A stretch of 9,923 nucleotides of DNA from Haloarculaceae archaeon (GCA_018609945.1 JAHENO010000104.1:1-9923); one strand, 5' to 3'; shown: positions 1-6,172, counted from the first letter of the stretch. Made by a program: numbers and translations. The notes: generated by a model from the sequence alone, not told the origin.

Positions 1-1
1 C

Positions 2-508
2 CGCTACGAGGGTGACGACGACCCCGAGAAGTGCACGGCGCGGAAACTCGCCCGGTTCGACCTCGCGACGCTGCACCGGTCGGCCCGGGCGGTCCCGCCG
101 GGAATCGTCCTCGACCCCTTCGCCGACCGGGCGCTCTCGCCAGCCGACCGCGAGCGCGGCGACGACAGCCCGCCAGCGGGGGTGAGCGACCGCCTTGTCG
201 CGCTGGACTGTTCCTGGGAGAGCGCCGACCGGGAGGCGTTCGAACTCGACGGCCCCCACCGCTCGCTCCCGTTTCTCGTGGCCGCGAACCCGGTCAACTA
301 CGGGCGGCCGTTCCGGCTGACGACCGTCGAGGCCTTCGCCGGCGCGCTCGTCATCCTCGGGGAGCGCGAACACGCAGAGCGGATTCTCGGGAAGTTCACC
401 TGGGGAGAAACCTTCCTCGAACTCAACGCCGAACCCCTGCGTCGGTACGCCGACTGTGCCGACTCCGCGGCGGTCGTGGCCGTCCAGGACGAGTACCTGA
501 GCGAATGA
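2..508 (+). CDS. tsr3: 16S rRNA aminocarboxypropyltransferase Tsr3 (5' partial)
   Basis: Tsr3 transfers the 3-amino-3-carboxypropyl group of S-adenosylmethionine to a hypermodified pseudouridine in small-subunit rRNA, a late step of ribosome maturation in the cytoplasm of archaea and eukaryotes. The frame is open from base 2 to the TGA at 506-508, giving 168 residues with the extreme N-terminus outside the window. Family hallmarks are visible: an N-terminal DPEKCTARKLARF-like segment, ALDCSW near the middle, then LPFLVAANPVNYGRP, followed by LTTVEAFAGAL and FTWGETFLELN. The ATG-like GTG at 182 is not the real start, because the conserved DPEKCT motif lies upstream of it in the same frame. The C-terminus is acidic, as expected for a haloarchaeon. 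It converges with the enolase-superfamily gene, with 31 bases between the stops. The family call is strong; the missing start codon prevents a full length comparison. Confidence 0.93.
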   Translation, partial: RYEGDDDPEKCTARKLARFDLATLHRSARAVPPGIVLDPFADRALSPADRERGDDSPPAGVSDRLVALDCSWESADREAFELDGPHRSLPFLVAANPVNYGRPFRLTTVEAFAGALVILGEREHAERILGKFTWGETFLELNAEPLRRYADCADSAAVVAVQDEYLSE

Positions 509-539
509 CCGCCGTCCGCGTGGGAAAAGGCCGGGAGTG

Positions 540-1589
540 TCAAAATCCCGCTTCGGGTGCCGGCACATCGAGCGGACTGCCGGGCAGGTCCGTTCCGGGG
601 TCGGGATCGTTGTACGCCATCGGTGCGACGTCGTTGGGCCCGTCGGGGTAGAACAGCGACGCGAGCGACTGGATCTGTCGGCGGCCGACGTCGAGTTCGA
701 ACTGGCCGCCGCCGTACATCTCGATGTCCCGGCGGTCGCAGTAGGAGATGGTCTCCAGCAGGCTCTCGACGGTCCCGAACCGCGAGGGCTTGATATTCAG
801 CCACGCCGGTTCGAAGGGAAGCGCCTCAATGCTGTCGACGCCGGTGATCGGCACGTCCCAGGCGACGCGACTCTCGTGGCCGTCGAAGATGGGGCGCGTG
901 GCCTCCATCAGCGCGGGATCCTCGATGATCGACTCGGGGAACGCCTCGATCAGCCGCTCGTAGAGGTCGGGGTCGGGTGGGGTCTCGACCTCGGTGCCGC
1001 GGTAGTGACCCTTCAGGTCCAGGATGCGGACGGCTCCGGTCGCGGCGAGTTCGTCAACGAGGTCGGCGGTCCACTCGGGCGTCGGGTCGAGTTTGAACCC
1101 CAGGTCGGGGTGGACGTCGAGCAGCCTTTGGACGCGGTCGGCCGTCGGCGGGTCGTCGCTGTCGACCCGGCTCAGGCGCGCACTGGCGACGAACCGCACG
1201 GGGTCGGGGGATCGGCCGAGTCGGTCGGCGAGCGTCGTTCCCGCCTGCCGAAGTGCGAGGTCCAGCGCCGCGCTCTCGACGGCCCACCGGCGGTAGTGCC
1301 GAAAGCTCTCGCGGTCCGGTGGAGCGGGAAACAGGTCGAGGTCGTCCAGCAGTGTCGAAAACGAGTCGAGGGTGTACTCGCCGGCAAGCGAGAGGTCCAG
1401 TTCGGCCCACCGTTCCGGGTCGTGTTCCTCGGTGTCGTAGGTGACGTCCTCGCCGCGGCCGACGGCGCCATCGCCGGCAAGCGAGAGGACGGACGTCGCG
1501 CGGGTGAACCCGCTGGAGGTGTCACGTTCCCGGCGGTCGGCGTCGAGGGATTCGACTCGGAGGGGCAAGTCCGCGAGGTTGTCGTACAT
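540..1589 (-). CDS. Enolase-superfamily (mandelate racemase/muconate lactonizing type) enzyme, substrate unknown
   Basis: A 349-residue member of the enolase superfamily, whose enzymes abstract a proton alpha to a carboxylate with help from a divalent metal. The N-terminal capping region occupies roughly residues 1-125 and the barrel follows. Probable metal ligands are D191 (in ILDLKG), E223 (IIEDP) and D245 (AWDVPI). The lysine of the second half-site is K267 in LNIKPSR, and GGGQFELDVGR at 293-303 resembles the GG(M/Q)xE signature of o-succinylbenzoate synthases, N-succinylamino acid racemases and dipeptide epimerases. The usual KxK on the second barrel strand reads K166-L-D168, so the second lysine is replaced. 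The start at 1589 is preferred because a TATA-like box lies about 25-32 bases upstream; the open frame runs on to 2003 through unrelated sequence. It is divergent from rpl40e and not next to menaquinone genes, so a MenC assignment is not supported. Confidence 0.85.
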   Translation of the reverse strand: MYDNLADLPLRVESLDADRRERDTSSGFTRATSVLSLAGDGAVGRGEDVTYDTEEHDPERWAELDLSLAGEYTLDSFSTLLDDLDLFPAPPDRESFRHYRRWAVESAALDLALRQAGTTLADRLGRSPDPVRFVASARLSRVDSDDPPTADRVQRLLDVHPDLGFKLDPTPEWTADLVDELAATGAVRILDLKGHYRGTEVETPPDPDLYERLIEAFPESIIEDPALMEATRPIFDGHESRVAWDVPITGVDSIEALPFEPAWLNIKPSRFGTVESLLETISYCDRRDIEMYGGGQFELDVGRRQIQSLASLFYPDGPNDVAPMAYNDPDPGTDLPGSPLDVPAPEAGF

Positions 1590-1613
1590 CGTGGTCTCTG
1601 TCCGGATGGAACC

Positions 1614-1621
1614 GATATAAT
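1614..1621 (-). promoter_or_regulatory. TATA-like box for the enolase-superfamily gene
   Basis: On the minus strand this reads ATTATATC and lies 25-32 bases upstream of the ATG at 1589. That spacing places the transcript start at or next to the start codon, the leaderless arrangement common in haloarchaea. Confidence 0.6.
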
Positions 1622-1643
1622 GTCGTCGACCTGACCCACAACC

Positions 1644-1650
1644 GTTATGC
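1644..1650 (+). promoter_or_regulatory. TATA-like box for rpl40e
   Basis: GTTATGC lies 24-30 bases before the L40e ATG at 1674, so the mRNA probably starts at or within a few bases of the ATG. It lies about 23 bases from the opposite-strand TATA box of the divergent gene, so both promoters are packed into about 85 bases. Confidence 0.45.
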
Positions 1651-1673
1651 GCGGCCACGCGAAAGCGGTCTGT

Positions 1674-1823
1674 ATGGCCCGATTCGAGCAGGCGGAAGCG
1701 CGCATCTTCGACACGAAAATCTGCATGCGGTGTAACGCCCGCAACCCACAGCGGACCGACAACTGCCGGAAGTGTGGCTACGGCAAACTCCGCCCGAAGG
1801 CCCGCGAGTCTCGCAGCGCCTGA
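1674..1823 (+). CDS. rpl40e: Large-subunit ribosomal protein L40e
   Basis: A 49-residue basic zinc-finger protein of the archaeal large ribosomal subunit, the counterpart of the ribosomal part of the eukaryotic ubiquitin-L40 fusion but without ubiquitin. It begins MARFEQAEARIFDTKICMRC and carries two cysteine pairs, C17-x2-C20 and C31-x2-C34, separated by ten residues, which form the zinc site. The C-terminus is rich in Lys and Arg (GYGKLRPKARESRSA), in contrast to the acidic neighbours and as expected for an rRNA-binding protein. Length and motif spacing match archaeal L40e. A TATA-like box about 25-30 bases upstream supports this start. Its stop lies only five bases from the stop of the convergent membrane microprotein gene. 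Confidence 0.97.
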   Translation: MARFEQAEARIFDTKICMRCNARNPQRTDNCRKCGYGKLRPKARESRSA

Positions 1824-1828
1824 CCCTC

Positions 1829-1933
1829 TTACGTGAGCAGTCTGTAGAGCGCGTAGACCACGAGCGCGAGCACCGCGACCGGTATCAACAAGAGCACAAC
1901 CGGCGTCAGCGGGCCCAGAAATGCTGGCGTCAT
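1829..1933 (-). CDS. 34-aa single-pass membrane microprotein, unknown function
   Basis: A very short gene encoding 34 residues, almost entirely one hydrophobic helix: MTPAFLGPLTPVVLLLIPV, then further Val/Ala/Leu/Tyr residues and a YRLLT end. The positively charged C-terminus suggests that end faces the cytoplasm. The main support is the ATGA overlap with the upstream gene: its ATG (1933-1931) shares bases with the TGA (1932-1930) of the four-helix membrane protein, the usual signature of translational coupling. Codon use is GC-rich like the neighbours. No family is recognised. It may be a subunit or regulator of the coupled membrane protein, which is inference. It converges with rpl40e. Confidence 0.65.
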   Translation of the reverse strand: MTPAFLGPLTPVVLLLIPVAVLALVVYALYRLLT

Positions 1934-2346
1934 CGTGCTGTCCCCGCCGTCGCGTCGGTCGACTCGGTGCGATGTCCCCAGGCGCCCGCCGCGAGAGCGG
2001 CAATCCCGCCCAGAACTGTCAGGTAGAGACCGATACCGGGTGAGGCCGCGCCCTCGAGGTCGAGTATTTCCCCGAGACCGACGATCACCACGACCAGACC
2101 AGCGACGGCGACAACGAAGGTGCCCCTGGAGTCCCAGTCCAGCGCGACGACCGCGGCGACGACGACCACCGCGAGAATCAGCGTGATGACGCCCAGTCCC
2201 TCGATGCCCGTCGCCGAGGCGCTCACATCGACCGGACCGGCCTCCACGCCGGCGGTCACCCAGGGCAGAAACGCCGCAATTGCCGTGACTCCGGCACCGC
2301 CGAGCGCGAGCAGTTCCGCTCCGGAGAAGTCGGCGTCCACGTCCAT
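1930..2346 (-). CDS. Four-helix membrane protein, unknown function
   Basis: A 138-residue hydrophobic protein with four predicted membrane segments at about residues 12-30, 50-69, 76-94 and 103-123. It starts with a short acidic N-terminus (MDVDADFSGAE) and ends in a hydrophilic tail (HRTESTDATAGTAR). The first loop contains PWVTAGVEAGPVDVSASATG, a layout seen in many small haloarchaeal membrane proteins. No catalytic motif is visible and no function is proposed. A TATA-like box 23-30 bases before the ATG supports the start. The stop overlaps the start of a 34-aa membrane microprotein, so the two form one transcription unit. Confidence 0.82.
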   Translation of the reverse strand: MDVDADFSGAELLALGGAGVTAIAAFLPWVTAGVEAGPVDVSASATGIEGLGVITLILAVVVVAAVVALDWDSRGTFVVAVAGLVVVIVGLGEILDLEGAASPGIGLYLTVLGGIAALAAGAWGHRTESTDATAGTAR

Positions 2347-2368
2347 GGGCGCGGGTATTCCAGTCGGA

Positions 2369-2376
2369 CGTATAGG
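2369..2376 (-). promoter_or_regulatory. TATA-like box for the membrane-protein pair
   Basis: CCTATACG on the minus strand, 23-30 bases upstream of the ATG at 2346. It predicts a leaderless bicistronic transcript. The rest of the 112-base gap up to the MBL gene shows no other feature. Confidence 0.5.
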
Positions 2377-2458
2377 CTTGATGGCCAGTGCCGGCCGCCC
2401 GTTAGCTGTGGCTGTTTTACCACGTCACGCCGTGCGGACGGACAGCGGCCCGACCCGA

Positions 2459-3070
2459 TCACTCGTCGGGGTACTTCGGTTCCCGTTTCTCTGCCCGCGA
2501 GAGGGCCGTCTCCACGACGTCGCGGACGTCACCGTGGAAGACGTCGCCGTGCCCCGAGTACATGTGCTCGACGCCGTCGGGCATGCGGTCGAGCAACTCC
2601 CGGACGCTCTCGATGAGGCGCTCGCGGCTCATCCCGGGGTAGTCCGTCCGGCCGAAACTCCCGTAGTCGAACGCGCCGTCGTCGTGGACGACGACGTCAC
2701 CCGAGAACAGCGACGACGGGCCGACCAGCGAGACGTGGTCGTCGCCGTGGCCCGGCGTGTAGACGACCTCGCAGTCCTCGTCGCCGACCGTGAGAACGTC
2801 CCCGTCCGCGAGGTCGTGGGTCCGGACGGAGTGGGGGGCGTAGGCGTAACAGTCGGCGTCGAAGGCGTCGACGACTGTTCCGAGTTGCTCGACGTGGTCG
2901 CCGTGCTGGTGGGTCACGATCACCTTCGAGAGGTCGTCGGTGTGCTCGCGAATGATGTCGACGACCCCCGGCATCGACCCGGCGTCGACCATCGTCGGTT
3001 CCTCGCCCAGTGCGAGGTAGGCGTTGCAGGTGAACTCCTCGGCGTCCGCGGTCACGTTCACGACGTCCAT
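2459..3070 (-). CDS. MBL-fold metallo-hydrolase
   Basis: A 203-residue cytoplasmic metallo-beta-lactamase-fold hydrolase with a two-metal active site. The diagnostic motif THQHGDH gives H54, H56, D58 and H59. TPGHGDDH at 105-112 supplies the third-motif histidine, SGD (D125) the bridging aspartate, and YSGHGD (H174) the last histidine. The core domain fills almost the whole protein, as in glyoxalase II-like and lactonase-like small members; the substrate cannot be deduced. The start at 3070 (MDVVNVTADAEEF) is preferred over an ATG four codons earlier because a weak TATA-like stretch at 3095-3102 lies 25-32 bases upstream. The protein is strongly acidic. The gene stands alone between the membrane-protein pair and a divergent small membrane protein. 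Confidence 0.92.
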   Translation of the reverse strand: MDVVNVTADAEEFTCNAYLALGEEPTMVDAGSMPGVVDIIREHTDDLSKVIVTHQHGDHVEQLGTVVDAFDADCYAYAPHSVRTHDLADGDVLTVGDEDCEVVYTPGHGDDHVSLVGPSSLFSGDVVVHDDGAFDYGSFGRTDYPGMSRERLIESVRELLDRMPDGVEHMYSGHGDVFHGDVRDVVETALSRAEKREPKYPDE

Positions 3071-3165
3071 GTGCGGGACCACGGCGGCCGAGGGCTTGAA
3101 GGTGGCTCCCGGTCGCGGCAGTCACGGACCACCAGTGTTTTTCGGCCAGCCAGCAACCCCCGTGC

Positions 3166-3387
3166 ATGAGCGACGAGTTCGACTGGCGCGGGTGGGTACT
3201 CGTGGGCGTCGTCGTCGTCGCATTCCTGGTCGTCCCGACGGCGATTCTCTACCTGCCCCAGGCCCGGGACCTCGTCGCGTCGCTCGGATTGACCCTCCGG
3301 GACGCATACCTGGTGCTCCCGCTGGTCCCCGCGTTCCTGCTGGGAGCAACAGCGGTGTGGGCGGCCATCCGGTCGCGGTCCGAGTGA
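3166..3387 (+). CDS. Small two-helix membrane protein, unknown function
   Basis: A 73-residue protein with an acidic N-terminus (MSDEFDWRGW) and two hydrophobic segments at about residues 10-30 (VLVGVVVVAFLVVPTAILYL) and 47-67. The loop holds QARDLVASLGLTLRD, and the C-terminus ends with RSRSE. Both ends probably face the cytoplasm by the positive-inside tendency of the tail, though this is weakly constrained. No family is recognised. A T-rich TATA-like element (GTGTTTTTCG at 3135-3144) sits 22-31 bases before the ATG, supporting the start. It is divergent from the MBL-fold gene and convergent with idi, with 16 bases between stops. Confidence 0.75.
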   Translation: MSDEFDWRGWVLVGVVVVAFLVVPTAILYLPQARDLVASLGLTLRDAYLVLPLVPAFLLGATAVWAAIRSRSE

Positions 3388-3403
3388 GAAATGAGACGGG
3401 GAT

Positions 3404-3970
3404 TCATTCCCCGAAATCGCGGCGCATTGCGATCTCGAACCAGGGACACAGCCGGAGCTGGCGGTACCACCGGGGGTTGTGGTAGAGGCGCTCGTAGGGC
3501 ACCCACATGATGCCGCCGACCTCGGCGGGATCGGGGTCGAGGCTGGTGTCGGAAAGCGTCGCCTTCAGGACGGCACAGACCTCGTGTTCGACACCCTCGG
3601 TGTAGTAGTGGCGCCTGTACTCGAAGCGATCGGTCACCCGGAGGTCGTCGTACTGGTCGTCCGTGACCCCCAGTTCTTCGGCGAGACGGTCGCGTGCGGC
3701 CTCGACCTGCGACTGGCCCTCTATCGGGTGGGAGGCGACGGTTCCGTCCCAGTGGGTGTCCCAGAGGCGCTTGTCGGGACTGCGCTGGGCCAGGAGGATA
3801 TGTCCCTCCCCGTCGAAGAGCAGTGTGGTGAACGCCCGGTGGCGGACGCCGTCGCCGGTGTGGGCATCCAGGCGGTTCACGAGCCCCTGCTCGTTGTCGT
3901 CGGCGTCGACGGCGATCACCTGCTGGCGCGCGTTCTCGTGGGTCACCGCCTCTGACTCGTGGGCATTCAT
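3404..3970 (-). CDS. idi: Isopentenyl-diphosphate isomerase, type I (Nudix family)
   Basis: Type I Idi interconverts isopentenyl and dimethylallyl diphosphate, feeding archaeal ether-lipid, carotenoid and quinone side-chain synthesis in the cytoplasm. The 188-residue protein carries metal-ligand histidines H37 and H44 (HTGDGVRHRAF), WDTHWDGTVASHP at 70-82, a Nudix-like helix (EAARDRLAEELGV) and the glutamates E128 and E130 in VEHEVC. The C-terminal RQLRLCPWFEIAMRRD is typical of haloarchaeal members. The position of the catalytic cysteine of the E. coli enzyme (NSVCGHP) is A79. I believe this VASHP form is common to haloarchaeal homologues, from memory. The start at 3970 (MNAHESEAVT) is preferred over an in-frame ATG 19 codons earlier, whose extra residues look unlike the family. 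It is transcribed in the same direction as the Lrp gene, 69 bases downstream of it. Confidence 0.9.
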   Translation of the reverse strand: MNAHESEAVTHENARQQVIAVDADDNEQGLVNRLDAHTGDGVRHRAFTTLLFDGEGHILLAQRSPDKRLWDTHWDGTVASHPIEGQSQVEAARDRLAEELGVTDDQYDDLRVTDRFEYRRHYYTEGVEHEVCAVLKATLSDTSLDPDPAEVGGIMWVPYERLYHNPRWYRQLRLCPWFEIAMRRDFGE

Positions 3971-4039
3971 TACCAGTCCACTAGGCGACCCCTCACAAAC
4001 CGGCTTCGGTTTCGGCGGACCCGTCAACTGGGGTGCAAA

Positions 4040-4480
4040 TCACTCACTGGGCTGTGGCGTGGCCCGCCGGCCGAGCCACTCGTCGAGGATGAGCCGCGTC
4101 TTCGTCGAGAGCACCTCTTCGCGCTCGCGAGCGCGGGTGATGAGGTCGTTGAGACTGGAGGTGTCGGCCGCGTCGGCCACCAGGACGATGTCCTCCTCGC
4201 CGGAGACCTGCCAGACGAAGTCGACCTCGGGCCAGTCGGCCATCTCCTCTGTGAGACCCTCGGTGTGGACGTTCACGTCGACGCTGATCTCGACCATCGC
4301 CTTGACGTTGCCCGTCCGCGTCGCCACGGTGAAGCGCTCGATGACGCCCTCCTCGACCATCGACTCGACGCGGTTGCGGACGGTTCCCTCCGAGGTGCCG
4401 ATCTCGTCGGCGATCTCCGTGTAGGGGGTGCGTGCGTCCCGGCGCAACACGTCGAGTATCTGCCTGTCGACCTCGTCCAT
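4040..4480 (-). CDS. Lrp/AsnC-family transcriptional regulator
   Basis: A 146-residue feast/famine regulator. The N-terminal winged helix-turn-helix spans about residues 1-50 (MDEVDRQILDVLRRDARTPY, TEIADEIGTSEGTVRNRVE, then GVIERFTV). The C-terminal RAM/ligand-binding domain follows at about 55-135, with the alternating strand pattern of the fold (VWQVSGEEDIVLVADAADT). Proteins of this type form dimers or octamers and usually respond to amino acids. The length is typical. The gene is divergent from carA with 102 bases between start codons, and that gap contains a palindrome suited to such a dimer, so carA and its own gene are the obvious candidate targets (inference). No strong TATA box is seen; a weak TTGAAGTG lies about 27-34 bases upstream. 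From memory, other haloarchaea also place an Lrp-type gene beside carA. Confidence 0.93.
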   Translation of the reverse strand: MDEVDRQILDVLRRDARTPYTEIADEIGTSEGTVRNRVESMVEEGVIERFTVATRTGNVKAMVEISVDVNVHTEGLTEEMADWPEVDFVWQVSGEEDIVLVADAADTSSLNDLITRAREREEVLSTKTRLILDEWLGRRATPQPSE

Positions 4481-4517
4481 CGAGGTGCGTGGGTTCGGCG
4501 CCCCCTCACTTCAACGC

Positions 4518-4530
4518 TACGAAATTCGTA
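4518..4530. promoter_or_regulatory. Candidate operator palindrome between lrp-type gene and carA
   Basis: TACGAAATTCGTA is a perfect inverted repeat with 6-base arms and one central base. It sits 38-50 bases before the regulator ATG and about 19 bases upstream of the carA TATA-like box. CAACGCT occurs on both sides (4512-4518 and 4546-4552) and another TTCGAA core lies at 4538-4543. The size fits an Lrp/AsnC dimer site. Binding itself is inference. Confidence 0.45.
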
Positions 4531-4549
4531 ACTCGACTTCGAAAGCAAC

Positions 4550-4557
4550 GCTTATGA
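4550..4557 (+). promoter_or_regulatory. TATA-like box for carA
   Basis: GCTTATGA lies 26-33 bases before the ATG at 4583. It supports that ATG, rather than the upstream in-frame ATG at 4562, as the start of carA and predicts a nearly leaderless mRNA. Confidence 0.5.
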
Positions 4558-4582
4558 AGGGGTGTTTCGTACGCATCTCGTA

Positions 4583-5629
4583 ATGTCGGACGCCTACGTC
4601 GCCATCGAAGGCGAGCGGGTCGTCGAGGGACGGGCGCGCTCGCCGGGCACGACGCGCGGGGAACTGGTCTTCACGACCGCCTACACGGGCTACGAGGAGA
4701 GCCTCACGGACCCCAGTTACGAGGAGCAGATCCTCACCTTCTCGTACCCGCTGATCGGCAACTACGGCGTCCGAGAGGAGCGCTTCGAGTCCGACCGCGT
4801 CCAGCCCAACGGGATCGTCGCCCGCGAGATGACCGACGACGTGGCCGACTGGCTCAGCGAGGAGGGCGCGCCGGCGGTCGACCACGTCGACACGCGGGAC
4901 ATCGTCACCGAGATCCGCGACCACGGCGCGATGAAGTGCGGCATCGCCGCCGGCCCGGACGCGACCCGCGAGGCCGCCCTCGCTGAACTCGCGCAGTGTC
5001 GGCACATGTCCGAGCACACGGACATCGGCGCGAAGGTGTCCGTCGCGGAGCCACACGTCGTCAATCCCGAGGGCGAGGGCAAGCGTGTCGCGTTGCTGGA
5101 CTGTGGCGCCAAGGGGTCGATCATCGAGTCGCTGGTCGAACGGGACGCCGTGGTCCACGTCCTGCCCTACGACGCGAGCGTCGACGACATCGAGTCCGTC
5201 GACCCGGACCTCCTGTTCATCTCGAACGGACCGGGTGACCCGGAGAACTTCGAGCAGGCCGGCGAGGTCGTCGAGACCTACGTCGAGGAGTTGCCCATCG
5301 CGGGCATCTGTCTGGGCCAGCAGGTCGTCGCCAACGCCCTCGGGGGCGAGACCGAGAAGATGGAGTTCGGCCACCGCGGCGTCAACCAACCGGTGCGGGA
5401 TCTGCGGACCGACCAGGTCGTGATGACCACCCAGAACCACGGCTACACCGTGGCCGACCCCGGCGAGAAACTGGAGGTCACCCAGGTCAACGTCAACGAC
5501 GACACCCCCGAGGGCCTGGAGAACGACGAGCTGGGCATCATCACCCGCCAGTACCACCCCGAAGCGAACCCCGGCCCGCACGACTCGCTGACCTTCTTCG
5601 ACGACGTGCTGGGACTGGCCGGGGACTGA
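4583..5629 (+). CDS. carA: Carbamoyl-phosphate synthase small (glutaminase) subunit
   Basis: CarA hydrolyses glutamine and passes ammonia to CarB for carbamoyl phosphate synthesis, the shared precursor of pyrimidines and arginine. The 348-residue protein has the N-terminal CPSase domain (about 1-135, with FTTAYTGYEESLTDPSY and NYGV) and a class I glutamine amidotransferase domain (about 165-348). The nucleophile is C243 in GICLGQQ, and the triad is completed by H325 and E327 in QYHPEANPGPHD. NGPGDP at 215-220 and FGHRGVNQPV are further CarA signatures. Length matches the family if translation starts at 4583. carB does not follow; the next gene lies on the opposite strand. The divergent Lrp-type regulator and the palindrome between them suggest amino-acid-responsive control, which is inference. 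Confidence 0.97.
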   Translation: MSDAYVAIEGERVVEGRARSPGTTRGELVFTTAYTGYEESLTDPSYEEQILTFSYPLIGNYGVREERFESDRVQPNGIVAREMTDDVADWLSEEGAPAVDHVDTRDIVTEIRDHGAMKCGIAAGPDATREAALAELAQCRHMSEHTDIGAKVSVAEPHVVNPEGEGKRVALLDCGAKGSIIESLVERDAVVHVLPYDASVDDIESVDPDLLFISNGPGDPENFEQAGEVVETYVEELPIAGICLGQQVVANALGGETEKMEFGHRGVNQPVRDLRTDQVVMTTQNHGYTVADPGEKLEVTQVNVNDDTPEGLENDELGIITRQYHPEANPGPHDSLTFFDDVLGLAGD

Positions 5630-5650
5630 TGCTGTAGCTAGTGAGGAATT

Positions 5651-5670
5651 TCGACCCCGCGCGGGATCGA
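5651..5670. repeat. 20-base near-perfect palindrome after carA
   Basis: TCGACCCCGCGCGGGATCGA is symmetric in all but one pair. It lies 21 bases after the carA stop in the gap between two convergent genes, so an RNA hairpin marking the carA 3' end is the simplest reading. No T-run follows. Confidence 0.4.
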
Positions 5671-5705
5671 GCGTCGGTGTAGCCGTCAGGAGACCGTCGA
5701 GCACG

Positions 5706-5726
5706 ACGCTCGCGACCGGCGAGCGT
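5706..5726. terminator. Hairpin in the convergent carA / GYD-gene gap
   Basis: Perfect 8-base arms ACGCTCGC and GCGAGCGT enclose a 5-base loop (GACCG). The hairpin ends four bases from the stop of the GYD-family gene and would form in transcripts from either side. There is no T-run, so a terminator or RNA-stabilising role is inferred from location only. Confidence 0.4.
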
Positions 5727-5730
5727 CCGG

Positions 5731-6027
5731 TCAGGGTTCGGGAATCCCCGCGGTCAGGTCCTCGAGTTCGGATTCGTGGAACGCTCGCTGGAACTCCGTC
5801 GTGACGGTTCCGGTGCTGGTGACACTCAGCGCCAGTTGTTTTGCAGTTCTTTCGTCCGGCGCGTCGACAACGACCGCGGAGTCGTACTGACCGTTGGTCA
5901 GGTAGTACTCGACTTCACAGTCCATCGAGTGTGCGAGCTGCGTCGCTCGCTCGAGCCGTTCCGGTAGCTGTGTGATTGTCTGTGCACCCTCCTCCGTGTG
6001 CTTGTGCAGTGCCAGATACGTCGGCAT
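5731..6027 (-). CDS. GYD-domain family protein
   Basis: A 98-residue cytoplasmic protein that fits the GYD family of small ferredoxin-like alpha/beta proteins of unknown biochemical role. It starts MPTYLALHKHTEEGAQTI, continues with PERLERATQLAHSMDCEVEY, then YYLTNGQYDSAVVVDAPDE (the G-x-YD family signature is GQYD at about 46-49) and ends with TVTTEFQRAFHESELEDL. The length matches the usual size of about 95-100 residues. The start is supported by a Shine-Dalgarno-like GGAGAG at 6035-6040 (minus strand) seven bases from the ATG, so this gene probably has a leader, unlike most neighbours. It is convergent with carA and follows the ArsR-like gene on the same strand after 145 bases, so it may be expressed separately. 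Confidence 0.83.
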   Translation of the reverse strand: MPTYLALHKHTEEGAQTITQLPERLERATQLAHSMDCEVEYYLTNGQYDSAVVVDAPDERTAKQLALSVTSTGTVTTEFQRAFHESELEDLTAGIPEP

Positions 6028-6034
6028 CGGTGGT

Positions 6035-6040
6035 CTCTCC
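6035..6040 (-). promoter_or_regulatory. Shine-Dalgarno-like site of the GYD-family gene
   Basis: GGAGAG on the minus strand, seven bases before the ATG at 6027. It is the clearest ribosome-binding site in the window and fixes the start of this gene. Confidence 0.5.
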
Positions 6041-6125
6041 TGGTTTGGTCCGCCACAGACGCCTGCTCGGGACGATCCGACACGGGTGGCGACTACGACG
6101 GACGCGGCAAACTGTGGGTCGTCTG

Positions 6126-6156
6126 CCCGATAAGTGTTAGCTATACGAGATTATAG
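6126..6156 (-). promoter_or_regulatory. AT-rich promoter-like island upstream of the GYD gene
   Basis: This stretch is AT-rich in otherwise GC-rich DNA. On the minus strand it carries CTATAATCTCGTATAG (an inverted repeat CTATA/TATAG at 6141-6145 and 6152-6156) and then CACTTATC. It lies about 100 bases before the GYD-gene ATG, so it would give a leader of roughly 70-100 bases, consistent with the Shine-Dalgarno-like site there. The promoter role is inferred. Confidence 0.35.
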
Positions 6157-6172
6157 TTGGAACGGCGAGGGC

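Noticed and set aside
31..804. Overlapping frames in tsr3 and the enolase-gene end
   Set aside because: These are Arg/Pro-rich shadows of GC-rich genes in other frames, without family motifs.
1590..2003. N-terminal extension of the enolase-superfamily gene
   Set aside because: It runs antisense through rpl40e and the membrane microprotein region, has Arg-rich composition, and the TATA-like box sits before the ATG at 1589.
4562..4582. carA start seven codons earlier
   Set aside because: The ATG at 4562 is too close to the TATA-like box at 4550-4557 to be within the transcript.
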